Positions 1 through 8,456 of a stretch of 64,000 nt of DNA are shown here, one piece after another. Origin of the DNA: DASYML01 sp036009045 (lineage in GTDB: Bacteria > Acidobacteriota > Blastocatellia > Pyrinomonadales > Pyrinomonadaceae); assembly GCA_036009045.1 (NCBI GenBank), contig DASYML010000175.1, positions 1 to 64,000 of the forward strand, in the 5' to 3' direction. A program made the position numbers and the translations under genes. How positions within the stretch are numbered: position 1 is the first letter of the stretch; the number at the start of each line of letters is the position of its first letter. Below the pieces are notes generated by a model. That model was not told the origin of the DNA and did not search any database. It saw only the letters and a list, made by a program, of their open reading frames with translations.

Positions 1-834
1 GACAGATTGCGTGCGACGTGCGAGATGAGCGATGCAGTGAAGGGAGCGGAATTAATCCTGCTCGCGTCGCCTTCGCACGCAACGCGAGAATTGCTGGGCG
101 CGATGCTCAACTTCGTAGAGCCTGAGATGCTCTTTGTGAGCGCGACGAAGGGAATCGAGATTGAGACTGGAAAGCGTATCTCTGAAGTGACGAGAGAAAT
201 GCTGGTCCAACAATTCGAGCCGCGATTCGTTTGCCTGTCCGGTCCGTCTTTCGCGCAGGAAGTCGCGGACGGGCAGCCGACAGCCATCGTCGCCGCCAGC
301 AACAGCGCGTTTGACAGCAAACTCGTGCAGGGCGTCTTCAGTTTTCAGAACCTGCGCGTGTATACGAACACGGATGTGGTGGGCACGGAGTTGGGCGGCT
401 CCGTCAAGAACGTGATGGCCGTCGCGGCGGGGATGGTCACAGGGCTGGGGCTGGGCACAAACAGCGTCGCGGCGTTAATCACAAGAGGGCTGGCGGAGAT
501 GACCCGGTTGGCCCAGGCTGCGGGCGCGCGGCTTGAGACTCTGATGGGCCTGGCGGGGCTTGGCGACCTGGTGTTGACCTGCACGGGGAGCCTCTCGCGT
601 AATCGCTATGTCGGGCAGGAGTTGGGGCGCGGGCGCGAGTTGGAGGAGGTCTTGAGCGGGATGCGAGAGGTCGCGGAGGGCGTCAAGACGACGCGCGCCG
701 TCAAGCGTCTGGCGGACAAACTCTCTGTGCAGATGCCGATTACGGAAGAGGTCCACGCGGTGCTTTACGAAGGCAAGAGCGCGCGAGAGGCAGCAGACGC
801 GTTGATGCAGCGGCCCCTGCGCGAAGAACTCTGA
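1..834 (+). CDS. gpsA: Glycerol-3-phosphate dehydrogenase [NAD(P)+], 5' end cut off
   Basis: GpsA reduces dihydroxyacetone phosphate to sn-glycerol 3-phosphate in the cytoplasm, the first step of phospholipid synthesis. The frame is open from the first base of the window, so the N-terminal Rossmann start (roughly 60 residues by family length) lies outside. Visible landmarks are LILLASPSHATREL at the end of the NAD domain, LSGPSFAQEV, the catalytic-lysine segment GGSVKNVMAVAAG, and GLGDLVLTCTGSLSRNRYVG of the C-terminal helical domain. The gene ends TGA at 832-834, directly followed by an inverted repeat. Family assignment is secure; only the start is unknown. Confidence 0.95.
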   Translation, partial: DRLRATCEMSDAVKGAELILLASPSHATRELLGAMLNFVEPEMLFVSATKGIEIETGKRISEVTREMLVQQFEPRFVCLSGPSFAQEVADGQPTAIVAASNSAFDSKLVQGVFSFQNLRVYTNTDVVGTELGGSVKNVMAVAAGMVTGLGLGTNSVAALITRGLAEMTRLAQAAGARLETLMGLAGLGDLVLTCTGSLSRNRYVGQELGRGRELEEVLSGMREVAEGVKTTRAVKRLADKLSVQMPITEEVHAVLYEGKSAREAADALMQRPLREEL

Positions 835-964
835 CGATTGCGGATTGTGGATTGCGGATTGGCGATGCCCAAACCTGAAAGTGAAATCAATGATGAAAGT
901 GAAATCAATGATTGGCAATGCTCAATTCTTTAAATCCGCAATCCGCATTCCGCAATCCGAAATT
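835..964. repeat. Intergenic inverted repeat, family D (GGATTGCGGATTG words)
   Basis: The left arm consists of GATTGCGGATT words just after the gpsA stop, and the right arm of AATCCGCAATCCG words ends about 6 nt before smpB. The loop region holds a perfect 18-bp tandem duplication (876-893 and 894-911, TGAAAGTGAAATCAATGA). Related copies lie near 26541 and 40876. Confidence 0.85.
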
Positions 965-969
965 TAATC

Positions 970-1437
970 ATGGCTACTGCAACGGAAGAGAAAGCCCTGG
1001 CGACGAATCGCTCGGTCTTTCACGAATATTTCATCACGGAAAAGTATGAGGCCGGAATCGCGTTGGTGGGGACGGAGGTCAAGAGCGTGATGGCCGGACG
1101 TATCCAGTTGAAGGAATCTTATGTCGCCGTGCGCGACGGGGAAGCCTGGTTGTTCAACGCACACATTTCGCCTTATGCTCATGGCAACAGGGAGAATCAC
1201 GACCCGCTCAGGACGCGCAAACTGCTGCTCCACCGCCGCGAGATAGAGCGGCTGGAACAGTCCACGACCATCAAGGGGATGACCCTCGTCGTGACGCGCG
1301 TCTATTTGAAGAGCCGTCATATCAAATTCGAGATCGGCGTCGCGAAGGGCAAAAAGTTATACGATAAGCGGGAAACGGAAATGCGCCGCACGGTCGAGCG
1401 CGAAACACGCGCCCAACTGAAGGAGCGCAACAAATAA
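970..1437 (+). CDS. smpB: SsrA-binding protein SmpB
   Basis: SmpB binds tmRNA and brings it to stalled ribosomes for trans-translation. The 155-residue length is standard. The OB-fold core is clear: FITEKYEAGIALVGTEVKS, AGRIQLKESYV, then HISPYAHGN. The C-terminal tail, KGKKLYDKRETEMRR, is the basic segment that enters the decoding centre. The ATG at 970 follows the family D repeat closely and no strong Shine-Dalgarno sequence is visible. No tmRNA gene was recognised in the window. Confidence 0.95.
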   Translation: MATATEEKALATNRSVFHEYFITEKYEAGIALVGTEVKSVMAGRIQLKESYVAVRDGEAWLFNAHISPYAHGNRENHDPLRTRKLLLHRREIERLEQSTTIKGMTLVVTRVYLKSRHIKFEIGVAKGKKLYDKRETEMRRTVERETRAQLKERNK

Positions 1438-1440
1438 TAA

Positions 1441-1525
1441 GTCAGGAGTCTCGGAGTCCAGAGTCATGAGTCAAAAGACAATTGCTTGCTTTTGACTCAT
1501 GACTCTGGACTCCGAGACTCCTGAC
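1441..1525. repeat. Perfect 37-bp inverted repeat, family A (GAGTC words)
   Basis: The left arm 1441-1477 and right arm 1489-1525 are exact reverse complements over 37 bp, with an 11-nt loop. The arms are made of degenerate GTCAGGAGTC / GGAGTCCAGAGTC words. This is the cleanest member of the most common family in the window. It could serve as an rho-independent-like hairpin, but no U-tract follows. Confidence 0.95.
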
Positions 1526-1554
1526 TCCTGACAGTTTGTAGAGAGGAAAAGGAT

Positions 1555-3102
1555 ATGGAAGTTAAAGCTAGTGCGGGGCGCTATCAGAACGAGGATGTGC
1601 AAGCTCTGGCCGTCGCCGTCTTCAAAGATGAGAAGAGCGATGAGGGGCTTTTGCGAGAGCTTGATGATGCGACGGGAGGCATCGTCAAGTCCGTCGTCGA
1701 ATCCGAAGAGTTGAAGGGCAAAGAGGGCGAGACGATTTATGTCCACCTGGCTGGCGGCGGCGATAGCAATTTTCGCGCGCGTAGACTTTTGCTCATCGGC
1801 GTTGGCGAACGCGAATCCTACGGGGCCGCGCAAATCGCGCAGATGGCGGGCACAGCTGTGCGCTTTCTGCGCGGTAAGAATATCAAGACGGTGGGCGTCG
1901 TGACGCGTTCGGAAGGCGACGCTGAAGAAGCGGTTGCCGCTGCGGTCGAAGGCGCGGTCATGGGCCTCTTCGAGCCGGACAAGTATCGCACGGTGGAGAA
2001 GGAAAAACGCGAAATAGAAAAATTCGTCATTCTCGCGGAAGGGGCCGATGCGGACGCGCTGCAACGCGGCGCGGATAAGGGACGCATCATCGGCGAGTCC
2101 GTCAATTTTACGCGCGACCTGGCGAACGAACCCGGCGGCTATATGACGCCGACGGACATGGCCTCGCGCGCGCAGGAAATCGCGGGCGAGTTCGGCCTCA
2201 GCATTGATGTGCTGGACGAGGACCGTATGACACAAGAGGGCATGGGTGCCTTGCTCGGCGTCTCAGCTGGTTCGGAGCAGCCAGCCAAGTTAATCATCCT
2301 CAAATACACTCCGCGCGGCGCGTCCGCAGATGGGCCGACCGGCGACGGCGCAAGCTCAGACCTGCTCGCCTTCGTCGGCAAGGGCATCACCTTCGATTCG
2401 GGCGGCATCTCTCTCAAGCCCGGCGAAAATATGGAGATGATGAAATACGATATGACGGGCGGCGCGACCGTCCTCGGAGCGATGCGCGCCATCGCACAGT
2501 TGAAGCCTTCAATCCCCGTCCTCGGCGTCGTCCCGTGTTCGGAGAACCTGCCTTCCGGTAAAGCCACCAAGCCTGGAGACATCCTGCGTGCGATGACGGG
2601 CAAGACCATCGAAGTCATCAACACGGATGCGGAAGGCCGCCTCGTGCTGGCGGACGCCATCGCTTACGCCAAAAAGCTTGGGGCCAAACGCATCGTTGAT
2701 ATGGCGACGCTGACCGGCGCGGTCTCCATCGCGCTCGGAGATGTTCATACGGCGATTCTCGGAACGGACCAGCAATTGATTGACGATGTCATCAACGCGG
2801 GCAAGGAAGTCGGCGAAAAGTTCTGGCAACTGCCGCTCGATAAGGAGTACAGCAAGCAGATTAAATCCGACATCGCGGACATCAAAAATGTCGGCGGTCG
2901 CAAAGCCGGGACGATTACCGCCGCCGCTTTCCTGAAAGAGTTTGCGGATGATGTCGCATGGGCACACCTGGACATCGCGGGCACGGCCTGGGGCGACGAT
3001 GCCAAGCCTTATCGCTCCAAAGGCCCGACGGGCATCGCCGTTCGCACGCTTCTCAAACTGGTCAAGCATTACGAGTCCACCAGTCATCACGGCACGACCT
3101 GA
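1555..3102 (+). CDS. pepA: Leucyl aminopeptidase (M17, cytosol aminopeptidase)
   Basis: A di-metal aminopeptidase that removes N-terminal residues from peptides in the cytoplasm; some M17 members also bind DNA. It has 515 residues, the usual length. The N-terminal macrodomain-like region is followed by the catalytic domain, with metal ligands in KGITFDSGGISLKPG (about residue 276 on) and the signature NTDAEGRLVL (about residue 355), plus GATVLGAMRA. The ATG at 1555 has a good upstream site (GAGAGGAAAAGGAT). A GC-rich hairpin terminator follows the stop. Confidence 0.95.
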   Translation: MEVKASAGRYQNEDVQALAVAVFKDEKSDEGLLRELDDATGGIVKSVVESEELKGKEGETIYVHLAGGGDSNFRARRLLLIGVGERESYGAAQIAQMAGTAVRFLRGKNIKTVGVVTRSEGDAEEAVAAAVEGAVMGLFEPDKYRTVEKEKREIEKFVILAEGADADALQRGADKGRIIGESVNFTRDLANEPGGYMTPTDMASRAQEIAGEFGLSIDVLDEDRMTQEGMGALLGVSAGSEQPAKLIILKYTPRGASADGPTGDGASSDLLAFVGKGITFDSGGISLKPGENMEMMKYDMTGGATVLGAMRAIAQLKPSIPVLGVVPCSENLPSGKATKPGDILRAMTGKTIEVINTDAEGRLVLADAIAYAKKLGAKRIVDMATLTGAVSIALGDVHTAILGTDQQLIDDVINAGKEVGEKFWQLPLDKEYSKQIKSDIADIKNVGGRKAGTITAAAFLKEFADDVAWAHLDIAGTAWGDDAKPYRSKGPTGIAVRTLLKLVKHYESTSHHGTT

Positions 3103-3127
3103 GACTGGCCTTCAGATGAGTCAAGAT

Positions 3128-3163
3128 GAGCGGCGCGCGATTGATAGCGAGCGCCGCTCTTTT
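3128..3163 (+). terminator. Rho-independent terminator after pepA
   Basis: GAGCGGCGC (3128-3136) pairs with GCGCCGCTC (3151-3159) over 9 bp and is followed by TTTT. It lies 25 nt past the pepA stop. Confidence 0.75.
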
Positions 3164-3654
3164 CGCGTCTCAAGGCTTTTTCAGACCCGTCATCAACAGG
3201 ACCAATAATCCGTCAGGTGTCTTCAATTGTAGACAGTGGGTGTGAACAAAAGTTGACATTTTTAATGGTCCAGGCAAGGGCTTCTTCGCTTTTGCTGAGG
3301 TTTTCGCCCGGTGGCTTTGTGGCATACACGTTGCTAGGTTCGATGTGAGCTAAAGGCTGCGAGCACTGCTTCACAAAATTGTCCTCGCCCCGGCCTCGAC
3401 CAACCCGAAGAGGTTTCAAGTCTCGCGCCTTTGGCTCTTCCTCATACATCCGGCTCTGCAACATACATCAAGCTCAATCGCTCGCGCCTCGCGCCGTCGC
3501 CCTCCTTTGTCATGCCACGGACAAATTCAGACGAGACGAATTTCTCTGAAAGTGTTATAGTGTTCTGCAACCAGGGCGACCCTCCCTGCCCATGCACTTG
3601 CAAGGTTAACGGGCGGCCCATCGCTGGCTTTTAAAGGAGTTAGAGAAAAGCGCG
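3164..3654. other. Intergenic stretch without recognisable gene
   Basis: About 490 bp between the pepA terminator and the J-domain gene. Short open frames on both strands have no recognisable domains and no convincing ribosome site. A TATAGT hexamer at 3556-3561 could be a -10 box for the downstream gene, but the matching -35 is poor. I see nothing else here. Confidence 0.5.
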
Positions 3655-4458
3655 GTGGTTGATTATTACAAAACTTTAGGTGTCACACGCACCGCTTCGG
3701 CAACCGAGATCAGGTCGGCTTACCGTAAACTTGCGCGCAAGAGTCACCCGGACGTGAATCATGGTTCGGAGCACGCGGCGCGTGAATTCGCCATGCTCTC
3801 CTTAGCCTACCGCACGCTCTCAGACCCGCAGGAACGCGCGCATTACGACTCGCAATTCGTCCAGACGCAGAGCGGCGCGTCCGTCCTTCATTCCACCAAC
3901 CCGCACGCGCGGCGTATGCGGCGGATGGCGGCGCAGGCACGCTGGGACAGGGCCGTGGACCTCTGGCTCGAACGCGAGCGCCGCGAGACCTTCGCGCGCA
4001 CGCAGGCAGTCTTCACCACCGTCACGCTCTTTCTCTCGACCTTCATCGTCGCCGTCCTCAAGCCGCGTTTCTGGCAGAACTTCGACGGCTACTTCGGGCG
4101 CGCGGTCCTGCTCACGCTCTTCGTCATAGGCGTCTGGCATCTGGCCTCACGCCTGCGCGAATATCTTGAGCGATATACCTACCAGCCGAAGGTGATTCAT
4201 GATTCCATCATGAGCGAGGAGGAGCAGCCTGATAAACCTTTCACGCGTTTCTCTGCTTATGCCTTTCTGGTCATCGGCTATGTCACGAGCATCGCGGCGG
4301 GGCTGCTGGTCGGCTCCTTCGTCTACGACCTCGTCAGTGATATGAACTACGCCTTTTACTTCTTCGACCAGCACATTCGCCCGGACCTGCTCTTCTATCC
4401 TCCCATCGCCGTGCTCATCGTGGACACGATGCACACGGTCGCCAACAAGATAGACTGA
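3655..4458 (+). CDS. J-domain protein with C-terminal membrane segments
   Basis: The first about 68 residues form a typical J-domain (DYYKTLGV, helix II, HPD at residues 31-33, then LAYRTLSDPQERAHYD), which stimulates DnaK-type ATPases. There is no G/F region, zinc-finger or C-terminal substrate domain of DnaJ. Instead the rest carries about four hydrophobic segments (near residues 115-134, 149-166, 200-226 and 245-263), so the J-domain is probably displayed on the cytoplasmic face of the inner membrane to recruit DnaK locally. The GTG start at 3655 has AAAGGAGTTAG upstream. The stop overlaps the next ATG (TGATG), which suggests translational coupling with the phosphodiesterase. Confidence 0.85.
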   Translation: MVDYYKTLGVTRTASATEIRSAYRKLARKSHPDVNHGSEHAAREFAMLSLAYRTLSDPQERAHYDSQFVQTQSGASVLHSTNPHARRMRRMAAQARWDRAVDLWLERERRETFARTQAVFTTVTLFLSTFIVAVLKPRFWQNFDGYFGRAVLLTLFVIGVWHLASRLREYLERYTYQPKVIHDSIMSEEEQPDKPFTRFSAYAFLVIGYVTSIAAGLLVGSFVYDLVSDMNYAFYFFDQHIRPDLLFYPPIAVLIVDTMHTVANKID

Positions 4459-4955
4459 TGAGCGCAACACCCGTGCGCATCGGCGTCATCTCAGACACAC
4501 ACGGCAAACTGGACCGAAAAGTTTTGGAACTCTTCGCGGGCGTCCGCCGGATTATTCACGCCGGAGACATCGGCGATGAAGAGTTGATCTGGCAACTCGA
4601 AGACGTGGCCCCCGTCATCGCCGTGCGCGGCAATAACGACGCGCCTACATTATGCTTTCCTAACGAGCGCATGGCCGTCGTAGAGGGACGCACTTTTTAC
4701 GTGCGCCACCAGTTTGCGACCGTCGAAAAGATGACCGCCGCGCAGCAACGCATCATCGAACAAAGGATGCCGGATGTAGTCATCTTCGGCCACAGCCACA
4801 AGGCATACAGCGGCGAGTGGCGCGGCACGCTCCTCTTCAATCCGGGCGGAGCCGGTCCCAAACGCTTCGACCTCCCGCGCACCGTCGGCCTGCTCGAAAT
4901 CAGAGACGAAGAGATCATCCCGCATATTCTGGACCTGGATGGCGAGACTGAATAA
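4458..4955 (+). CDS. YfcE/MJ0936-type metallophosphoesterase
   Basis: A small calcineurin-like phosphoesterase of 165 residues. The metal-binding motifs appear in order: ISDTHGKLD (D-x-H), HAGDIGDEEL, RGNNDAP and GHSHKAYSG. Family members cleave phosphodiesters such as bis-p-nitrophenyl phosphate or act in nucleotide and RNA metabolism; the substrate here cannot be told. It is coupled by a TGATG overlap to the membrane J-domain gene. A family E inverted repeat follows. Confidence 0.88.
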   Translation: MSATPVRIGVISDTHGKLDRKVLELFAGVRRIIHAGDIGDEELIWQLEDVAPVIAVRGNNDAPTLCFPNERMAVVEGRTFYVRHQFATVEKMTAAQQRIIEQRMPDVVIFGHSHKAYSGEWRGTLLFNPGGAGPKRFDLPRTVGLLEIRDEEIIPHILDLDGETE

Positions 4956-4985
4956 AGGCTCCCGGTTCAAGACGTTTTCAAAACA

Positions 4986-5093
4986 TTAGCCACAGAGTTC
5001 ACAGAGCGCACAGAGCAGGAAGATGAGAAGCAAGCTTGCTCTTCATCAATCTCTTCCTGCTTGCTCTGTGCGCTCCGTGAACTCTGTGGCTAA
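4986..5093. repeat. Intergenic inverted repeat, family E (CACAGAG words)
   Basis: The left arm from 4986 (TTAGCCACAGAGTTCACAGA...) is nearly the reverse complement of the right arm ending at 5093, over about 40 bp, with a loop rich in AAGCAAGCTTGCT. Related elements lie at 15014-15149 and 35628-35720. Confidence 0.9.
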
Positions 5094-5141
5094 TTCCTTC
5101 CGATGCCGCCGAGTTTCCCCTCTCGATGGGCCGAATCTTTC

Positions 5142-5170
5142 TTGCGTGTCGGTGCTCTCTCGTGTATATT
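5142..5170 (+). promoter_or_regulatory. Possible sigma-70-like promoter upstream of the small unknown gene
   Basis: TTGCGT (5142-5147) and TATATT (5165-5170) are spaced by 17 bp. The -10 is 5/6 to consensus, the -35 only 3/6. It lies about 250 nt before the chosen start at 5420. The rest of 5094-5419 shows no gene. Confidence 0.3.
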
Positions 5171-5419
5171 TCGTGCGATTCAAACGCACATGAGAAGGCA
5201 GGGAGCAGAGGCCGCTAGAGTATAGGTTGGCTGCGCCTTGCATGGTCGTTTACCACCGGAGCTTAAAATCACACTGGTGCTCAGAAACAGACTGCGGTTC
5301 CTCGCACAGATCCGCCGACGGCCTTCAAAGTGTCGCTGCCGCCCGCACGCTTCCTGAGCGTGCGCGTTCAAAAGGCGCTGCGGGCCGTCTGCTTTGCCGA
5401 AAGCGAGAGGAGCAAAGAG

Positions 5420-5683
5420 ATGGCCGAGCGAATAACCGAACGCCAACGCCTCGCCCTCAAACTCGATGCATTGAATGATGCAGAAGTCGGAGAGGTCTTA
5501 GACTATATCTCTATCATGGAGACGATGCGCCGCGCGATTAATCCGCCCGTCGTGCTGGATGACGAACTGTTGGCAGTGCTGGCCGACGCGCGCGAAAACA
5601 AGCGCGCACGGCAAGCCTACGAATGGGAAGCGGTCCGTCGTCGAGCCGAACGCCGCGCCGCCAATCTACACGCACGCGCCTGA
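5420..5683 (+). CDS. Small uncharacterised protein (87 aa)
   Basis: I do not recognise a named family. The ATG at 5420 is preferred over the in-frame GTG at 5330 because AGAGGAG lies 7 nt upstream and the sequence before it looks untranslated. The protein is charged and helical: ERQRLALKLDALNDAEVGEVLDY, then a central IMETMRRAIN and an Arg/Ala-rich C-terminus. There is no signal peptide or membrane segment. It ends 7 nt before the HEAT-repeat gene, so the two are probably co-transcribed. A role as a small partner or regulator is only a guess. Confidence 0.65.
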   Translation: MAERITERQRLALKLDALNDAEVGEVLDYISIMETMRRAINPPVVLDDELLAVLADARENKRARQAYEWEAVRRRAERRAANLHARA

Positions 5684-5690
5684 ACTTTTG

Positions 5691-6599
5691 ATGGACCAAT
5701 ATTCAAGCGCCCGACGAGCCGCCACAGTCTCTCGCACGCTGGCCCAGCAGGCCGCGCGTGCGCTCATCGCGCTCTTCCTGCTCATCTGCCTCGCGCCTGG
5801 AATGACGCGCGCGAGCGTGACCCAGGCGCAGAGCGTACAGGGAACTTCTTCCGCGCTCACGCCCTTGCAGCGCGAGATAGAAAAACAACGCCAGCGCTTA
5901 GCCTCTTCTGACCCAGAAGAGAGACGCGACGCCGTCATGCATTTAGGCCAGATGAAGCGCCCGGATAGTTCTCAAGTGGCTGCGCCCGCGCTCCATGATC
6001 TGGCGGGCATCGTGCGCGCCACGGCCACGCGCGCGGTCCTCTCGCTCCCCACGGATGAAGCCGCCGCCCTGCTCATTCCTTTATTACAGGACGCGGACGA
6101 ATTTGTGCGCCGCGAAGCCGCCTACGCGCTCGGCGAAACGCGCAGCCGTCGAGCCGTCGAGCCGCTCATCAACTCTCTCGCTCAAGACAAGTTGGAGAGC
6201 GTGCGCAGTTCCGCCGCCGTCGCCCTGGGCCAGATAGGCGACGAGGTGGCGGTCATCCCGCTCACGCAAACCTTCACGCGGCGTTTCAAAGTGTCCTCCG
6301 GTTTTTTGAGACGTAAGAAACAGATTCCTGAGAATGAGTTCGTCCGCCGCGCGGCTGCGCTCTCGCTCGGACAGATAAAAAGCCGTGCCGCCGTTCCGGC
6401 CCTCGTCGCTGTCCTGTCTGACGAACGCGCCGAACCCGATGTGCGCCGCGAGGCCGCGCGTGCCCTCGGACTGATTGGAGACCCTGCGGCCATCATCCCA
6501 TTGCGAGCAGCGCTCACCGCGCGCGACCCGTATCTCTCGCGCATCGCTTATGAAGCCCTGCGCAAAATCTCTCCGGCGGAAGCAACCAGTCCCACCTGA
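5691..6599 (+). CDS. Secreted or periplasmic HEAT-repeat protein
   Basis: 302 residues from the ATG at 5691. An N-terminal hydrophobic stretch (ALIALFLLICLAPGMTRA, about residues 24-41) looks like a signal peptide or anchor. The rest is HEAT/PBS-lyase-type repeats of about 30 residues: DAVMHLGQMKRPDS, EFVRREAAYALGETRSRRAVEPL, ESVRSSAAVALGQIGDEVAV, EFVRRAAALSLGQIKSRAAV, PDVRREAARALGLIGDPAAI. Such solenoids are protein-binding scaffolds. The partner is unknown. The preceding small gene is 7 nt away. A symmetrical terminator follows. Confidence 0.85.
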   Translation: MDQYSSARRAATVSRTLAQQAARALIALFLLICLAPGMTRASVTQAQSVQGTSSALTPLQREIEKQRQRLASSDPEERRDAVMHLGQMKRPDSSQVAAPALHDLAGIVRATATRAVLSLPTDEAAALLIPLLQDADEFVRREAAYALGETRSRRAVEPLINSLAQDKLESVRSSAAVALGQIGDEVAVIPLTQTFTRRFKVSSGFLRRKKQIPENEFVRRAAALSLGQIKSRAAVPALVAVLSDERAEPDVRREAARALGLIGDPAAIIPLRAALTARDPYLSRIAYEALRKISPAEATSPT

Positions 6600-6635
6600 T
6601 AATTTGAACTCAAGAAAGAGACTCGTATAAACATC

Positions 6636-6669
6636 AAGCGCCGGACGTGATTCAAAACGTCCGGCGCTT
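6636..6669. terminator. Bidirectional terminator between convergent genes
   Basis: AAGCGCCGGACGT (6636-6648) and ACGTCCGGCGCTT (6657-6669) are perfect 13-bp arms with an 8-nt loop. They sit between the HEAT gene and the convergent AAA+ gene, 24 nt before the latter's stop. The A/T ends allow use on both strands. Confidence 0.8.
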
Positions 6670-6693
6670 AATCTTTACGAATTGACAGCGAGC

Positions 6694-7902
6694 TTAACTC
6701 TCAGTCTTCTCGCCGCGACTGTGTCCGCCCTTGCGCGCGGCCTTCGTCTGCGGCAGTGGCAGGGCTACGCCGCCAGACTTGGAAGCCAACTCTTCCGGCT
6801 CTTCTTCCATCTCCGGCGCGTCTTGAATGAGCGCGCCGCCGGAGCGTTTCGAGAAGATGAGCTTGCCCGTCTCAGGGCTGAGATCAACGCTCACCAAATC
6901 GCCCAGCCCGACCTGTCCCGTCGCCACCAGATTCGATAAAGGATAGACCAGAAAGCGCTCAATGGCTCGCTTCAAATGGCGCGCGCCATACTTGAAGTCT
7001 ATGCCCTCTTTGAGCAGCATGTCCTTGGCCGTCTCCGAACACTGGAAGACGAACTTCGTTCCGGCTGACTGCATGATGCGGTCCTGCACGGATTGCAATT
7101 CCAGGTCCAGAATCTTCCGCAGGTGATGCTCTTTCAAGGAGCGGAAGACCACGACCTTGTCTATACGGTTCATGAACTCGGGCGAGAATTTACGCCGCGC
7201 CGCTTCGACCGCCGTGCGGTAAATTTTCTGGTCCACTTCCGTGTCGCTCGGATTCTTCGTGTTCTTGCCGGAGTGAAAGCCTATGCCGCCGGAAATCAAC
7301 TCGGACATCTCTCGCGCGCCCAGATTCGAGGTCATGATGACCATCGTGCGCGAAAAATCCACGCGGCGATTATCGCCGAGCGTGAGCGTCGCCTTGTCCA
7401 GTATGCCGAGCAGCAATTGCCAGAGGCTGTCGGAGGCTTTCTCGATTTCGTCAAAGAGGACGAGCGAGAGTTTGGTCTCCTCCGTGTGCATGCGGTCCAG
7501 GTTTTCCTGCGTCAGCATCGGAGCGGTCTCGCGGTGGCCCAGGTATCCTGGGGGCGAGCCGATCAGTTTGGCTATCTCGTGCGAGTGTTGAAACTCCGCG
7601 CAGTCAATCTTGACGACCGCGTTCGTGTCGCCGAAAAGGACTTCGGCGGCGGCTTCGATGACGCGAGTTTTTCCTGAGCCGGTTGGACCAAGAAAGAGCA
7701 TCGTGCCGACGGGCCGGTTGGGCGGATTCATCCCCGCTAGAAAAATCTGGTAGAGGCCGCTCATGCGGCGGACTGCGCGCTCCTGTCCGACGATGCGGCC
7801 CGAAAGTTTCTCTTCAAACTCCTGAGCGCGCGGGCTTTTTTGATCAGGGTCGAGGAAGACTGTTTCCATTGTATCTGTTTGTTTTTCCATCTCTGCAATC
7901 AT
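6694..7902 (-). CDS. Stand-alone Clp/Hsp100 D2-type AAA+ ATPase
   Basis: 402 residues matching only the second ATPase module of ClpA/ClpB/ClpC, with no N-domain, D1 or middle coiled-coil. Visible motifs: Walker A GPTGSGKT (72-79), pore loop GYLG (119-122), Walker B LVLFDEIEKA (147-156), sensor-1 TSN (191-193), arginine finger in NRID (246), and the D2-small domain with GARHLKRAIERF. At residues 207-209, where ClpA carries its ClpP-docking IGL loop, this protein has IGF (GGIGFHSGK). The C-terminal about 40 residues are Glu/Lys-rich and probably disordered. ATG 7902 has GAAGGAGG upstream. It is likely a hexameric unfoldase; partnership with ClpP is inferred from the loop only. Confidence 0.85.
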   Translation of the reverse strand: MIAEMEKQTDTMETVFLDPDQKSPRAQEFEEKLSGRIVGQERAVRRMSGLYQIFLAGMNPPNRPVGTMLFLGPTGSGKTRVIEAAAEVLFGDTNAVVKIDCAEFQHSHEIAKLIGSPPGYLGHRETAPMLTQENLDRMHTEETKLSLVLFDEIEKASDSLWQLLLGILDKATLTLGDNRRVDFSRTMVIMTSNLGAREMSELISGGIGFHSGKNTKNPSDTEVDQKIYRTAVEAARRKFSPEFMNRIDKVVVFRSLKEHHLRKILDLELQSVQDRIMQSAGTKFVFQCSETAKDMLLKEGIDFKYGARHLKRAIERFLVYPLSNLVATGQVGLGDLVSVDLSPETGKLIFSKRSGGALIQDAPEMEEEPEELASKSGGVALPLPQTKAARKGGHSRGEKTES

Positions 7903-8368
7903 GGCCGTCCTCCTTCACATGAGCGGTCATCCGTGGGTTGCGTCTGCTTCGAGAGAGGCTATGCGGCGACCAACCGCGTGTAGCTGGGCCAGCCTCTCTG
8001 GCCGCATCCACTGACATACATGCAAAGAACGAACCGTTGTTCAATTTGATGCGCGGCAGGTGGAGCGAGTTTGTCTGTTGGCCGAGCCAACGACCGCCGC
8101 TGAAAAGAAATTCAGACGCTATATATACGACAATGGGCGATTTGTCACCACAAAATAGTCCAAAATCACAAATTTATCGCAAAAAAACCAGAATGGCCCA
8201 AAGCGCAGGCCCCTGTGACATTTCATGGCAGAGAGGGAATGACAATTAGTGTCGAAGCAGGATTTTTAAGGCACTCCCTTGAACGCCGCATACTGAAACG
8301 TCGAGCCATGTCGCAAAAGCGTTAATTCAGTTGAGAGCCTAAGGACGAATGGTGAATGTTAAATGCGG
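7903..8368. other. AT-richer intergenic stretch without recognisable gene
   Basis: About 465 bp separating the AAA+ gene start from a repeat near the ino1 stop. Base composition is visibly more AT-rich (runs of A near 8170-8190) than the neighbouring genes. It should hold the promoter of the AAA+ gene on the minus strand, but I cannot place boxes with confidence. The short plus-strand frame around 7938-8249 has no recognisable features. Confidence 0.45.
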
Positions 8369-8431
8369 AAGGATGAGAGAGCGGCTATTAAAGACGAACA
8401 GTTCGTCCTGCATAGCCGCTCTCTCATCCTT
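8369..8431. repeat. Inverted repeat, family F (AAGGATGAGAG words)
   Basis: AAGGATGAGAGAGCGGCTAT (8369-8388) and its exact reverse complement (8412-8431) form perfect 20-bp arms around a loop containing GACGAACAGTTCGTC. Positioned just downstream of the ino1 stop, it may also act as the terminator of that gene. A related element lies at about 11784-11872. Confidence 0.9.
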
Positions 8432-8456
8432 CATCCTTGCTACTTCCGGCTTACTC

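Noticed and set aside
3213..3464. 83-aa minus-strand frame in the gap after pepA
   Set aside because: No ribosome site, domain or compositional bias; most likely random.
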